DNA of 64,000 bases from Lacticaseibacillus absianus (GTDB lineage: Bacteria > Bacillota > Bacilli > Lactobacillales > Lactobacillaceae): assembly GCF_013407595.1 (NCBI RefSeq), contig NZ_JABEKX010000001.1, positions 1,103,742 to 1,167,741 on the forward strand, read 5' to 3'. Of this stretch, positions 8,432 through 17,830 are shown one piece after another (position 1 is the first letter of the stretch; every line of letters begins with the position of its first letter). The notes under the pieces were generated by a model. That model saw only the letters and a program-made list of their open reading frames with translations, was not told the DNA's origin and made no database searches. Position numbers and translations under genes: made by a program.

Positions 8432-9256
8432 TCAGTGCCACAAGAACCGGTTGATCGTCGTCGCGACCTTGGCGTTGAGGCGCAACATGCTGTGCTGGGC
8501 CATGGCCCCGTTGAAGGCTTTTTCCTGGTAGTGGCGCGCTTGCTTGCCGAGCAGATAGCCCAGCGAGCGGGACGAGGCGTTCAGGATCTTGCCGTCGGAG
8601 TGGGTACCGTCGTCGAGGTTGCCATAAAGGTTGAGGATGTCGACTTGATCGACGGGAAAGTGGCGGCGCAAGGCAAGGGCTTGGCGAAACGGCGGCGCCA
8701 ACCAGCGTGGCCGACCGCTCGGCAGTAGCGCGTTCGGGTGCTGGCCCCGGTGGCGACCGGGAATGCCGTCGAAATTACCGGCGATCGCAGCGTATTTGTT
8801 CAGCTGCGGGAGGGTGCGGTCCTGCCCGTAGCGAAGCATATAGAACAGGACGGCGGCGTTGCCGAGCGAGTGGGCGACGATGTTGAAACGCTTGATGTGG
8901 TAGCGCCGCTGGAGCGCGACCAGCACATTGTGCAGCCAGTTGCTGATGCGGTGGTAGCGCATGGTCCGATTGTTCTGAAAAACGATCTTGACCAGCGGCC
9001 GCCGCGTGTTGGCTGGCCAGCGGCCGCGCAGCCGCACGTGACCGTTGCGCTTGACCGTTGCCGTGATCACGGCGTGGGCCTTGTCCGCCACCTCCGCGGC
9101 GTGCATCAGGTAGTCCATGGAGTGGGGGCCCCCGAAGTGCCCGTGTAGGTACAGCGTTGCCGGGGCGCGCTCGGCCGTGGTCGCGGCGTGCACCGGTCGT
9201 GGCCCGGTGGCGATCAGGGCAAGCAGTAAGCACAGACTGAACAGGGATCGGCGCAT
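8432..9256 (-). CDS. Secreted or membrane-anchored alpha/beta hydrolase (DUF915 family)
   Basis: This 274-residue protein carries an N-terminal signal segment (RRSLFSLCLLLALIATG, then VHAA), so it is probably exported. The mature part has the DUF915 hydrolase pattern: LYLHGHFGGPHS near the oxyanion position, and VAHSLGN, the nucleophile elbow with serine. A late histidine near AQHSML could complete the triad. ATG at 9256 has AGGAGG seven bases upstream; a GTG directly before it is less well spaced. The natural substrate of this family is not known. It is convergent with clpL and stands alone. Confidence 0.8.
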   Translation of the reverse strand: MRRSLFSLCLLLALIATGPRPVHAATTAERAPATLYLHGHFGGPHSMDYLMHAAEVADKAHAVITATVKRNGHVRLRGRWPANTRRPLVKIVFQNNRTMRYHRISNWLHNVLVALQRRYHIKRFNIVAHSLGNAAVLFYMLRYGQDRTLPQLNKYAAIAGNFDGIPGRHRGQHPNALLPSGRPRWLAPPFRQALALRRHFPVDQVDILNLYGNLDDGTHSDGKILNASSRSLGYLLGKQARHYQEKAFNGAMAQHSMLRLNAKVATTINRFLWH

Positions 9257-9376
9257 CACAAGCCCTCCTTTCGAGTTGGGATCATTCTACCTCATTGTAG
9301 CGAGGTTAGCGTGAATTGTCCCTCGGCCTTACGGAACTGTTCGCGCCGGTCGCGCGGTGTAATTACGCTTTTTTAA

Positions 9377-9406
9377 TTGTTTATCGATAAAAGGCGCGGG
9401 TATACT
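9377..9406 (+). promoter_or_regulatory. Promoter of the DUF2975/XRE pair
   Basis: TTGTTT at 9377-9382 and TATACT at 9401-9406 are spaced by 18 bp, about 25 bases before the ATG at 9431. The surrounding region is AT-rich compared with its neighbours. Confidence 0.6.
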
Positions 9407-9430
9407 GGAAACAAAGACGGAGGCGATCGA

Positions 9431-9898
9431 ATGAAAATACGATTATTGGGACTGAAAGCACTGCTGAGCGCGGCCGGGCTGGCGGTCACCGTCATGGTGG
9501 GCGGCCTGTCACCCTATGCACTCGGTCAACTTCGCAGTGCTCCCTGGCCAGCCTGGCTCGGACTGGTCGGGATCTGGGCGACAACTGGCTTGTTCTACTG
9601 GGCGCTGGTCGGCGCGTGGCGCCTGCTTCGCTGTGTTGAAATGGCGCAGGCGTTCACGGTGATCGCGGTCGATCGACTCAAGCGGCTCAAGTGGGCGGTC
9701 GCCGGAATGACCGGGGCGCTGACGCTGTGCCTACCGGCGATTTATCATGTTGCCGATTCAGGGGACGCGCCGGGGGTGATGATCATCGGGCTGGGGCTGG
9801 TCGGTCTGCCGCTGATGGTCACGTTGTTTTTGGCCGTGCTGCAGCGTCTGTGGGCGGCAGCGCTTGACTTCAAGCAAGACAGCGACTTGACAGTGTGA
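9431..9898 (+). CDS. DUF2975-like integral membrane protein
   Basis: This 155-residue protein has four hydrophobic segments (about residues 7-30, 42-65, 87-108 and 120-145) joined by short loops, with a charged C-terminal tail. Size, topology and the directly following small XRE regulator match the DUF2975/YozG gene pair common in Firmicutes. The start at ATG 9431 follows GGAGG; an upstream in-frame extension lacks a ribosome site. The function of the family is not established. A role as membrane partner of the regulator is inferred from gene order only. Confidence 0.65.
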   Translation: MKIRLLGLKALLSAAGLAVTVMVGGLSPYALGQLRSAPWPAWLGLVGIWATTGLFYWALVGAWRLLRCVEMAQAFTVIAVDRLKRLKWAVAGMTGALTLCLPAIYHVADSGDAPGVMIIGLGLVGLPLMVTLFLAVLQRLWAAALDFKQDSDLTV

Positions 9899-9906
9899 GG
9901 TGGCGG

Positions 9907-10116
9907 ATGATCGAGATCACATTAGAGGCACAGCTGGCGGCGCGCGGCATGACACTGACTGAGCTCGCCGCTGCCGTGGGCGTGACAATCGCTAACCTGT
10001 CGATCCTGAAGACGGGCAAGGCCAGGGCGGTCCGCTTTTCGACCCTGGCCAAGCTCTGCGACGTGCTGGCGTGTCAACCAGGAGATCTGTTGGTGTACAC
10101 CCCGGTGGACGCGTGA
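9907..10116 (+). CDS. Small XRE-family regulator (YozG type)
   Basis: This 69-residue protein is almost entirely one Cro/C1 helix-turn-helix. TLTELAAAVGVTIANLSILKTGKARAV covers the two DNA-binding helices, and LAKLCDVLACQPGDLL is the typical closing helix. The upstream gene stops at 9898, and GAGGTGG at 9898-9904 serves as ribosome site for ATG 9907, so the two genes are coupled. YozG-like proteins commonly follow DUF2975 genes and are thought to control that operon. The structured repeat at 10163-10347 follows. Confidence 0.82.
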   Translation: MIEITLEAQLAARGMTLTELAAAVGVTIANLSILKTGKARAVRFSTLAKLCDVLACQPGDLLVYTPVDA

Positions 10117-10162
10117 CAGGACGCCAACCAGCTGAGACATCATTCAAAAATGAGGTTGAGCG

Positions 10163-10347
10163 CACGACGATTCCAGAATCGTCCGAGCTGTCAAGCGACG
10201 CCCATTTTGACGCATGTCGGTCCGTCACTCACTACGTTGGAACGGGCAAAGTCAGCCATATAAGCGACAATGCCTGCAAAACCCAGGTTTGGGTTTGCAG
10301 GCATTGTCGCTTATACACGGGGCTCAATCCGCATGTTATCTGAGCCT
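10163..10347 (+). repeat. 185-bp structured repeat, copy A
   Basis: This element matches, in opposite orientation, the element at 55447-55632. The first 95 or so bases align without gaps: CACGAC.ATTCCAGAA at 10163-10178, ACGCATGTC near 10210, ACTCACT near 10226 and GAACGGGCA near 10240 are identical. Next comes a long hairpin at 10260-10314, with arms of about 25 bp around the loop GGTT, then a small hairpin at 10320-10347 (GGGCTCA with TGAGCCT). The arms differ in sequence from copy B but stay complementary. It could be a small structured RNA or a non-autonomous mobile repeat. The small hairpin may also end transcription before the convergent pox gene. Confidence 0.75.
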
Positions 10348-10363
10348 CTTGGCTGTGGGTCGC

Positions 10364-12187
10364 TTATAGCGTGACGTTGTATTCGGCGAAGAAGTCGGTC
10401 AGCGGCCGCAGGCGCTGGCCGTCGTACTGGGCGAAGAACTCAGCAAGATCTCGCGGCTTCGCCAGCGTGTGGTTGGCATTGTAGCTTGGGCTGACGGTCT
10501 CGATCAGCTGGCCGTCTTCGATGGCCAGCTGCAGTTCCTCGACTGGCAGGCCGCGCTTATCGGTGATCTTTGTGTCGATCAGGAACGGGCGCCCAGCGCG
10601 GGTGACGGCCAGCGCTTGGTCGAAGGCGGCCGGCAGATCGGCGCTCTTGGTGACCGTGACGCTTTCGACCCCCATGGCCGCGGCGATCTTGGCAAAGTCC
10701 TGATCCTCGATGAAGATTCCGGAGTGCTGGACCATGTCGATATCGTCCTGCTCGGACTTGATGAAGTTCAGGCTGGCGTTGCTGGTGATGATGTTGATGA
10801 CCGGCAGCTGGTATTTTTTCTCGGTGATCAGGTCCTGCATCACCATCGAGAAGGCCCCGTCACCGGAGATGTTGAAGACTTGGCGGTCCGGGAAGCTCAG
10901 CTTGCCGGCGATCGCCCCAGGCAGGCCGTAGCCCATGGAAGCGAACAGGGCCGAGATCGTCCACTTGTTCTTCGGCGTCAGGTTCAAGAAGCGAAAGGCG
11001 TTGATGATGTTGTCACCGACGTCGATCGAGAACACCGCATCCGGTTCGGCGATGCGGTTGATCTGCTTGTAGACGGCCTCGAACTCTAGCGGATCAGACG
11101 GCCGCTCGCTGAGGGCCGTCAGGTACTCGCGCCAGTTGTGGTTGGCCGCCACGGCGGCCTGGAAGTAAGGCGACGGGGCGCTCGCCGTGCTGCGGGCCAA
11201 GGCCTTGGTGACGAAGCTTGTCGCGTCCGACCATACCCCGTAGTCGAGGAAGTGGTGACGGCCGAATTGGGCCTCGTCGATGTCGATCTGGACGAACTTG
11301 AACGGGTGTGTGCGGTAGACTAAGTTGGCGAACGGAAAGTCGGCGCCCAGTGCGATCACGAGGTCGGCAACGGCGAAGATCTCGTCGGCGGCCTTCATCG
11401 CCGCCCGGTTGGCATAGCCGAGGTTGCCTTCGTAGTCATCTGGCACCAGGCCCTTCGTCAAGCCGGTCAGGACCAGCGGGACCTGAAGCTTCTTGGAGAG
11501 CTCGACGAGCTGCTCACCGCCGGCGCCGATCCCGCGGCCGACGTGGATCACCGGCCGCTTCGCCTGCGCGATCAGCTCGAGCACGTGGTCGACTTCCTCG
11601 TCGGTCGCCTCAGGCAGCGGCCGGGACTTGCGGTCCGTTGGCGAGACGCTGGTGTAGGGGGTGTCCGGGATCTGGACATAGCCAAAATCATTCGGGATCA
11701 CGACGACCGCCACGCCGCGGTGTTTGTAGGCCTCACGGATGGCTTTATCGACGACGTAAGGCAGGCTCTCCGGGGTCATCACCAACCGGTTGTACACTGC
11801 GACGTCGGCAAACATCGGATTCTCCGCGAATTCTTGGAAGTAGTTGTAGTTCATGTTGGTGCTCGGGACTTGTCCGATCAGCGCCAAGACGGGCGCGTGG
11901 TCTTCACGGGCATCGTACAGCCCCGTGATCAGGTTCGTCGCCCCGGGGCCAGCGGAGCCAAACGCGACCGCGATCTTGCCGGTCAGCTTCGCGTCCGCAC
12001 TGGCGGCCAGCGCCCCGACCTGTTCGTGGCGGATCTGGATGTATTTCAAACGCGCCTGTTCGGCGTCGAGCGCCGCCATGGTGGAGTTGAACGAGCCACC
12101 CGGGTAACCGTAGATGTGGTCGACCCCCCAGGATTCAATGACACGTAACATCGCGACACTTGCAGGAACGGTTTGTGGATCTGTCAT
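10364..12187 (-). CDS. pox: Pyruvate oxidase (acetyl-phosphate forming)
   Basis: This 607-residue thiamine-diphosphate enzyme converts pyruvate, phosphate and oxygen to acetyl phosphate, CO2 and hydrogen peroxide. It has the three domains of the family: an N-terminal TPP-pyrimidine domain with the catalytic glutamate in IRHEQVGA (residue 55), a central FAD domain, and a C-terminal TPP domain with GDGAFSMVMQDL. The length agrees with the lactobacillus enzyme. ATG 12187 follows AAGAGGTG; a longer upstream frame has no ribosome site. A cre box overlaps its promoter, in line with CcpA control. A related sulfoacetaldehyde- or acetolactate-type activity is less likely given the pox-like YGYPGGSFNST start. 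Confidence 0.88.
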   Translation of the reverse strand: MTDPQTVPASVAMLRVIESWGVDHIYGYPGGSFNSTMAALDAEQARLKYIQIRHEQVGALAASADAKLTGKIAVAFGSAGPGATNLITGLYDAREDHAPVLALIGQVPSTNMNYNYFQEFAENPMFADVAVYNRLVMTPESLPYVVDKAIREAYKHRGVAVVVIPNDFGYVQIPDTPYTSVSPTDRKSRPLPEATDEEVDHVLELIAQAKRPVIHVGRGIGAGGEQLVELSKKLQVPLVLTGLTKGLVPDDYEGNLGYANRAAMKAADEIFAVADLVIALGADFPFANLVYRTHPFKFVQIDIDEAQFGRHHFLDYGVWSDATSFVTKALARSTASAPSPYFQAAVAANHNWREYLTALSERPSDPLEFEAVYKQINRIAEPDAVFSIDVGDNIINAFRFLNLTPKNKWTISALFASMGYGLPGAIAGKLSFPDRQVFNISGDGAFSMVMQDLITEKKYQLPVINIITSNASLNFIKSEQDDIDMVQHSGIFIEDQDFAKIAAAMGVESVTVTKSADLPAAFDQALAVTRAGRPFLIDTKITDKRGLPVEELQLAIEDGQLIETVSPSYNANHTLAKPRDLAEFFAQYDGQRLRPLTDFFAEYNVTL

Positions 12188-12234
12188 GCGAATGCACCTC
12201 TTTATAATTAGTTGTTGACGATTATCACGCTTAC

Positions 12235-12263
12235 AATGTATCACCTTTTGTGAGCGGTTGCAA
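12235..12263 (-). promoter_or_regulatory. pox promoter with overlapping cre box
   Basis: On the minus strand TTGCAA (12263-12258), 17 bp and TACATT (12240-12235) form the promoter. TGTGAGCGGTTGCA at 12249-12262 matches the CcpA cre consensus TGNAANCGNTNNCA with one mismatch and covers the -35 box and spacer. A weaker cre-like sequence starting TGTAAGCG lies just after the -10. This position predicts repression by CcpA. Confidence 0.7.
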
Positions 12264-12385
12264 CAGTTCACGCTCAAAATACCGCAAATTTCATTCAAAA
12301 AAAGCACAGTTTCGCCAACTGCTTGGGACTGTGATATAATTGTAACGATAACTTAGACGTGATGACTTGATTCAAGGGGGACCCA

Positions 12386-13222
12386 ATGCAAAAATTGACG
12401 CGCAACCCAATCGCTCGCGCCGGCTTGATGGTGGTCGCGCTCGAGCTGATCGCGCTCGCCATCAACCTCTTTTACGCGCCGCATGGCGTTGCCCCGGGGG
12501 GCGCGACCGGGATCGCGATCCTCGTTCAGGAGGTCTTTGGCCTCAACGTCAGCGTCACGACCCTGGCGGTCAACGCCGTGATGCTCGTGCTTGCCTGGTG
12601 GCTGCTCGACCGCAGTACGACCCGGCGGATCCTGTTCGGGAGCATTGGCCTACCGGTCCTGCTCGCACTGACGCCGCAGGTGATGGTGGTCCAAGACCGC
12701 TTGCTCGCAGTGATCGTCGGCAGCGTGATCTTCGCCCTGGGCGTGGCCTTGAACTACCGGCTCGATGCCTCGAGCGGTGGGACCACTGTCCCACCGATGA
12801 TCATGGCGCGCTACTGGAACATCAAGCCGGCAGTTGGCCTGTTCGTGATCGACATGCTGGTGTCGCTGTTCAACATTCCGGTCAGCGGGCTGGAGGCGTT
12901 CATTCTCGCGCTGTTTGCCATCGCCCTGACCAGCCTCGTGATGAATTACGTCGAGACTGGGTTAGACCGTAAGAAGGTCGTCTACATCATGAGCAACACC
13001 GCGCTGCCGCAGATCGAAGCGGGGATCCGAGACAAGACGGACCATGGCTTGACGATCCACCAAGTGATCGGCGGTTACTCCGGTGAGCCCAAGGAGATGT
13101 TGATGGTCGTTGTCGAGCAATCGGACTTGCGTGCGTTGGTCAGCCACGTGCGTGAGCATGACCCGGCGGCCTTCATCCTCGCGACAGAAGCGACAGAGGT
13201 CCACGGCGGGAGCTTGACCTGA
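12386..13222 (+). CDS. YitT family membrane protein with DUF2179 domain
   Basis: This 278-residue protein has a YitT-type membrane part of five to six helices (residues 10-180). Its glycine-rich loop PGGATGIAILVQ is typical, as is the later LDASSGGTTVPPMI. A cytosolic DUF2179 domain follows from about residue 195 (KKVVYIMSN through ALVSHVREHDPAAFI). ATG 12386 follows GGGGGA, and TATAAT at 12335-12340 is a likely -10. The family is widespread in Firmicutes and its transport substrate is unknown. It is divergent from pox and ends at a strong terminator. Confidence 0.88.
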   Translation: MQKLTRNPIARAGLMVVALELIALAINLFYAPHGVAPGGATGIAILVQEVFGLNVSVTTLAVNAVMLVLAWWLLDRSTTRRILFGSIGLPVLLALTPQVMVVQDRLLAVIVGSVIFALGVALNYRLDASSGGTTVPPMIMARYWNIKPAVGLFVIDMLVSLFNIPVSGLEAFILALFAIALTSLVMNYVETGLDRKKVVYIMSNTALPQIEAGIRDKTDHGLTIHQVIGGYSGEPKEMLMVVVEQSDLRALVSHVREHDPAAFILATEATEVHGGSLT

Positions 13223-13349
13223 ACCGAAACGGTGTCGGCTCCGGCGCCCGCGGCGTTGACGGGGCGACCAGGCGGCGGTCCCCAGCCTCATGCTGGCGCC
13301 AGTCCTGGGGGGTGGCGGGCGACGCTGAAGCCCAATGATGTGCATGCAA

Positions 13350-13389
13350 GGGCCTGAGACAATCTGACCGGTTGTCTCGGGCCCTTTTT
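13350..13389 (+). terminator. Intrinsic terminator after the YitT gene
   Basis: GGGCCTGAGACAA pairs with TTGTCTCGGGCCC (one G-T pair) around a 9-base loop and is followed by TTTTT. The rest of 13223-13560 shows no gene and no further element I can support. Confidence 0.85.
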
Positions 13390-13563
13390 GGTGCGCCGCG
13401 ATGCGACCCGGGGCGAGTCGTTTCGCTGGCGTTTTAGCGAGAAAGTGGCACACTGATGAAAACATCCTGTCCAGGTAGACGGATGCTTTCTAGGTATGTT
13501 TCATGGGCAAAACTATTTTTGGGGGTGGCGAGTGTCGCGGCTCGCTATTGCGAAAAAAGGTGA

Positions 13564-13588
13564 TATACTCACATTGTAAGCGGTAACA
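13564..13588 (+). promoter_or_regulatory. -10 box and perfect cre site of the glycogen operon
   Basis: TATACT at 13564-13569 is followed at once by TGTAAGCGGTAACA (13575-13588), which fits the CcpA consensus TGWAANCGNTNWCA at every position. The box covers the expected start of transcription, so CcpA should repress the operon when preferred sugars are present. No convincing -35 box is visible. Confidence 0.82.
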
Positions 13589-13605
13589 ATAAAGGAGGGG
13601 TGAGA

Positions 13606-15510
13606 ATGGCGGAGGACTTGGCGCCGTGGTTGTACCTGTTCAACCGCGGTGAGGATTTTCAGAGTTACCGGCGGTTCGGGGCACACCAACTGGCGACCGG
13701 CGACTGGCAGTTCCTGGTCTGGGCGCCGCACGCGCAAGGGGTGGCGATCGTCGGCGATTTTTCCGGGTGGCAGCCCGTCGCGCTGACGCCGATCGCGGAC
13801 ACCGGCTGCTGGCTCGGCACGCACGCAGGGACGGTCGGGCAGCTGTATAAGGTGCAAGTCACCTCAGACGGGACCGTTCACGAGAAGATCGATCCGTATG
13901 GGTTCGGGTTCGAGCGCAAACCGGGGACTGCGGCGCGCCTGCTCGACTTACCCGAACACACCTGGCAGGACGCCAAGTGGCTGGCACACCGGGAGGTAAC
14001 GCCGCCGTACGATCAGCCGATGAATATCTACGAGCTACACTTGGGGTCGTTCATGCGGGCCGCAGACGGTGGGTACTTGACCTACGCGGAAGCGGCGCAG
14101 GCGGTGCTACCTTACGTCAAGCGGATGGGCTACACGCACATCGAGCTGATGCCGGTGATGGAACATCTGCTGGACGCGAGCTGGGGGTACCAGCTGATGG
14201 GGTATTTTGCCCCGACCAGTCGGTTCGGCGACCCGGTCGACTTCCTGCAGTTCGTTGACGCGGCGCACCAAGCGGGCCTCGGGGTGATCATGGACTGGGT
14301 GCCCGGCCACTTCATTCGCAACACGGATGTGCTGGCCCGGTTCGACGGGACGCCGACCTTCGAGTACCAGGACCCCCACCGGGCAGACAATGTCCGGTGG
14401 GGCACGTGGAATTTTGATCTCGGCAAGACGCAGGTGCGCAGTTTCCTGATCTCCAGTGCGATGTTTTGGCTCGATTACTGTCACCTGGACGGGCTGCGGG
14501 TCGATGCGGTGTCGAACATGCTATACATGGATTACGACGCCGGCAAGGAAGCGGATCGCAACCGTGACGGTGGCCGCGAGAACCTAGAGGGCCAGGCATT
14601 CTTGAAGCAGCTGAACACCGCAGTGTTTGCCGCCCACCCCTCGGCTCTGATGATCGCCGAGGAGAGTTCGGCCTACCCGTTGGTCTCCGCCCCGATCGAC
14701 GCCGGTGGCCTGGGGTTCAACTACAAGTGGAACATGGGTTGGATGAATGACACGCTGCGCTACTTCAGCTCGGATCCTTACGCGCGGCGCGCCCACATGA
14801 CGCTGTTGACCTTCTCGTTCATGTACATGCACGACGAACAGTTCATTCTGCCGTTCTCGCACGACGAGGTGGTCCACGGCAAGAAGTCGTTGATGCACAA
14901 GATGCCCGGTGACCGCTACAACCAGTTTGCGAATCTGCGGGTGATGTTCGTGTGGCTGATGACGCATCCGGGCAAAAAGCTGCTCTTCATGGGCGGCGAG
15001 TGGGGTCAATTCCTAGAATGGCGCGACTGGAGCGCGTTGGAGTGGGTCGATCTCAATGATCCGATGAACCTGGCGATGCAGACGTTCACCCGGATGCTGA
15101 ACAAGTTATATCGTCAGACCCCGAGCTTGTGGTGCCAGGACCACACGCCGGCGGGGATCGCCGTGACGATCGGGGATGCCGTCGATCACCTGAGCTATAT
15201 TCGCTGGGGGGCGGCGGCAGATGACTTCACGGTGGTCGTGTTGAACCTGGTGCCGGAAGAACGTGCCGAGTTTCGCGTGCCGGTCCCGCGCGCCGGGACG
15301 TACCGCGTCGTGCTGAACACGGAGAGTCAGCACTTCGGTGGCACATGGACCCGACTGCAACGGACGCTGCGCACGACCGGCACGCCGAGTCACGGCCAGC
15401 CCGACAGCGTGGTCGTCGTGCTACCGGCGATGGGGGCGCTCCTGATCGCCCCGGTCGCCTTGGCCCCGCCACCACTGCCGGTGCAGGCCGGTGCAGTCAC
15501 TGAGGAATAA
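13606..15510 (+). CDS. glgB: 1,4-alpha-glucan branching enzyme
   Basis: This 634-residue protein has an N-terminal CBM48 domain (about residues 20-110, [17 protein letters not shown]), a GH13 barrel and a C-terminal beta domain. The barrel shows the conserved blocks [23 protein letters not shown] with the nucleophile aspartate, ALMIAEESS with the acid glutamate, and [10 protein letters not shown]. It makes alpha-1,6 branches in glycogen. ATG 13606 lies seven bases after AAAGGAGG; a GTG two codons earlier is less well placed. It is the first gene of the glgBCDAP operon, under the cre box just upstream. Confidence 0.94.
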   Translation: MAEDLAPWLYLFNRGEDFQSYRRFGAHQLATGDWQFLVWAPHAQGVAIVGDFSGWQPVALTPIADTGCWLGTHAGTVGQLYKVQVTSDGTVHEKIDPYGFGFERKPGTAARLLDLPEHTWQDAKWLAHREVTPPYDQPMNIYELHLGSFMRAADGGYLTYAEAAQAVLPYVKRMGYTHIELMPVMEHLLDASWGYQLMGYFAPTSRFGDPVDFLQFVDAAHQAGLGVIMDWVPGHFIRNTDVLARFDGTPTFEYQDPHRADNVRWGTWNFDLGKTQVRSFLISSAMFWLDYCHLDGLRVDAVSNMLYMDYDAGKEADRNRDGGRENLEGQAFLKQLNTAVFAAHPSALMIAEESSAYPLVSAPIDAGGLGFNYKWNMGWMNDTLRYFSSDPYARRAHMTLLTFSFMYMHDEQFILPFSHDEVVHGKKSLMHKMPGDRYNQFANLRVMFVWLMTHPGKKLLFMGGEWGQFLEWRDWSALEWVDLNDPMNLAMQTFTRMLNKLYRQTPSLWCQDHTPAGIAVTIGDAVDHLSYIRWGAAADDFTVVVLNLVPEERAEFRVPVPRAGTYRVVLNTESQHFGGTWTRLQRTLRTTGTPSHGQPDSVVVVLPAMGALLIAPVALAPPPLPVQAGAVTEE

Positions 15511-15524
15511 GGGAGGAACACCAG

Positions 15525-16667
15525 ATGGCAACCGAAATGCTAGGAATGATCTTGGCCGGGGGGCAAGGGACCCGGCTGGGCAAGCTGACCAAGAACACCG
15601 CCAAGCCCTCTGTCCCGTTCGGCGGACGCTACCGCATCATCGATTTTACCCTGAGCAACTTGAGCAACTCCGGGGTCAATACGGTGGGGGTGATCACGCA
15701 GTACCAGCCACTGGAGCTCAACCGACACGTGCAAAACGGGGCGAGCTGGGGCCTCAACGAGCGTGGCGCCGGGGTGACGATCCTGCAGCCGTACGCAGCC
15801 AGTGACGGGGAAAAATTCTTCGAAGGCACCGCGCACGCGATCTATCAAAACATTGCCTACATCGACTCGTACAACCCGCAGTACCTGCTGGTCCTGTCTG
15901 GGGATCACATCTATAAGATGGATTACGAGCGGATGCTGAATTTTCACAAGGCGAAGAAGGCGACGCTGACGGTAGCCGTGATGCCGGTGGCGATGGCGGA
16001 GGCGCCGCGCTTTGGCATTATGAACACGGATGACACCGACCGGATCATCGCCTTTGAGGAGAAGCCCGCGGAGCCGAAGTCTAACCTCGCGTCGATGGGG
16101 ATCTACATCTTCGACTGGGCGCCGCTGAAGAAGTACCTGACGGAGAGCTACGCGACCGACGGCAAGATGGAGGACTTCGGCAAGGACGTGATCCCAGCCT
16201 ATCTGGCCCACAACGAGCCGACGTATGCCTACGCCTTTCATGGGTACTGGAAGGACGTCGGGACGATCCAGTCGCTGTGGGAGGCGAACATGGAATTCCT
16301 CGCGCCGAACAACGCGCTGAACATCGCCAACCGCAACTGGCGCATTTTCTCTGAGACTGAGGCGTTGCCGCCGATGTTTTTGACTAAAACGGCGAAGGTG
16401 CACCGGGCCATGATCACCGACGGCTCGTATGTCGCCGGTGAGATCGACCACAGCATCCTCAGCCAGAACGTCAAGGTCGGCGAGGGGTCGGTGGTGCGCG
16501 ACTCGATGGTGATGCCGAACGTCGTGATCGGCAAGAACGTGGTGATCGACCACGCGATCATCGGGGAAGACGCGATCGTCGGGGATGGTGGTGCCGTGGT
16601 CGGCACACCGGACGAGATCGCCGTTGTCGGGTACGGCGAAGCCGTAGGAAGGAAGGAAAAAGCATGA
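15525..16667 (+). CDS. glgC: Glucose-1-phosphate adenylyltransferase, catalytic subunit
   Basis: This 380-residue ADP-glucose pyrophosphorylase has the nucleotidyltransferase signature [11 protein letters not shown] near residue 12 and [17 protein letters not shown] left-handed beta-helix follows near the C-terminus (repeats such as [25 protein letters not shown]). It makes ADP-glucose, the glucosyl donor for glycogen synthase. It starts 14 bp after glgB, with GGGAGG before the ATG, and overlaps glgD by 4 bases. In Firmicutes GlgC works together with GlgD. Confidence 0.95.
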   Translation: MATEMLGMILAGGQGTRLGKLTKNTAKPSVPFGGRYRIIDFTLSNLSNSGVNTVGVITQYQPLELNRHVQNGASWGLNERGAGVTILQPYAASDGEKFFEGTAHAIYQNIAYIDSYNPQYLLVLSGDHIYKMDYERMLNFHKAKKATLTVAVMPVAMAEAPRFGIMNTDDTDRIIAFEEKPAEPKSNLASMGIYIFDWAPLKKYLTESYATDGKMEDFGKDVIPAYLAHNEPTYAYAFHGYWKDVGTIQSLWEANMEFLAPNNALNIANRNWRIFSETEALPPMFLTKTAKVHRAMITDGSYVAGEIDHSILSQNVKVGEGSVVRDSMVMPNVVIGKNVVIDHAIIGEDAIVGDGGAVVGTPDEIAVVGYGEAVGRKEKA

Positions 16668-17830
16668 GAAAAGGGGAAATCGCGGCCATCATCGACTTGA
16701 ACGAGGATGTGCATGACCTGTTGCCACTGACGGCCCACCGCCCGATCGGGACGTTGCCGTTCGCCAGCCGCTACCGGTTGCTGGACTTTCCGCTGTCGGC
16801 GATCACCAACGCGGATATCCACTCGGTCGGCTTGTTCATGCCGGAATCCGAGCGGTCGGTGCAAGACCACCTGCGCAGCGGCGCGGCCTGGAACCTGGAC
16901 CTGATCCAAGGCGGCGTCTTCTTATTCCCGTATGTCGCGACGCGTGACTACACGGATCCTGCGCTGCGGGAGCGTTACTACGAGAACTACACGCAGTTCC
17001 TGCGTCGCAGCGGCTCGAAATATACGGTCGTGATGGGGGCCAAAAACGTCGCGAACGTGGACCTGAACGCGATCCTGGCTTACCACAAGGCCAGCGAGGC
17101 GAGCATCACCGCGGTGTACAAGAAGGTCCCGCGGGCCCGCATTCAGCCTAACGATTGGACGCTCAGCTTGTCGGAGCAGGGGGCTGCCAGTTCCGTGATG
17201 CGCGCGGCAGACCGGACGGATGAAGCCGAGGAGACGGTGCCGGCGTTCATGGAGATCTACCTGCTACCGACGATCGATCTGATCGACCTGCTGGAGACGG
17301 CCGCGCAGACCGCCGAGTTCCGTCGACTCCCACAGCTGATGCGCGAAGCGGTGTTGGCCCAAAACGCCAACGCCTTTGAGTACACCGGCTACCTCGCGCG
17401 CATCGACTCGATCCCGCGGTATTTTGCCGCGAACATGGAGATGCTGCAGGAGGTCAACTACCAGTCGCTGCTGTTCTCCAGCATCCCGATCCTGACGAAG
17501 AGCAAAAACGAGGTGCCGAGCTTCTTCTCCAAGGAGTCGGTGGTGACGAACTCGCTGCTGGGGACCGGGGCGTATATCGAAGGCACGGTCGAAGACAGCG
17601 TGATGTTTCGCAATGTGGTCGTCCACCGCGGCGCCAGTGTGACCCACAGCGTCGTGATGCAAGGAAGCAAGATCTCGACGGGCTCGACCGTGCGTTATGC
17701 GATCCTTGACAAAGGCGTGGTGATCGGCCCGAACCTGACGATCGAAGGCACCCCGGAGGCGCCGGTCGTGATCGGCAAGAACCGGACGGTCTTTCGGAGC
17801 AGTGAACTGGAGGGGGATGCGCATGCTTAA
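16664..17830 (+). CDS. glgD: Glucose-1-phosphate adenylyltransferase, regulatory subunit
   Basis: This 388-residue paralogue of GlgC has lost the glycine-rich GGxGxRL signature (here [17 protein letters not shown]) but keeps [13 protein letters not shown] and a beta-helix C-terminus. This is the usual mark of the non-catalytic GlgD partner that raises GlgC activity in heteromers. It starts within the ATGA overlap with glgC, suggesting translational coupling, and its end overlaps the start of glgA. Confidence 0.94.
   Translation: MRKGEIAAIIDLNEDVHDLLPLTAHRPIGTLPFASRYRLLDFPLSAITNADIHSVGLFMPESERSVQDHLRSGAAWNLDLIQGGVFLFPYVATRDYTDPALRERYYENYTQFLRRSGSKYTVVMGAKNVANVDLNAILAYHKASEASITAVYKKVPRARIQPNDWTLSLSEQGAASSVMRAADRTDEAEETVPAFMEIYLLPTIDLIDLLETAAQTAEFRRLPQLMREAVLAQNANAFEYTGYLARIDSIPRYFAANMEMLQEVNYQSLLFSSIPILTKSKNEVPSFFSKESVVTNSLLGTGAYIEGTVEDSVMFRNVVVHRGASVTHSVVMQGSKISTGSTVRYAILDKGVVIGPNLTIEGTPEAPVVIGKNRTVFRSSELEGDAHA

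Noticed and set aside
10260..10314. Long hairpin considered as an ordinary terminator
   Set aside because: It has no T-run, is longer than usual and is part of a repeated 185-bp unit, so it is described as part of the repeat.
11308..12148. Long frames opposite pox
   Set aside because: They are antisense shadows of a well-supported gene, produced by high GC in third codon positions; the same holds for most long frames opposite the glg, clpL and nup genes.
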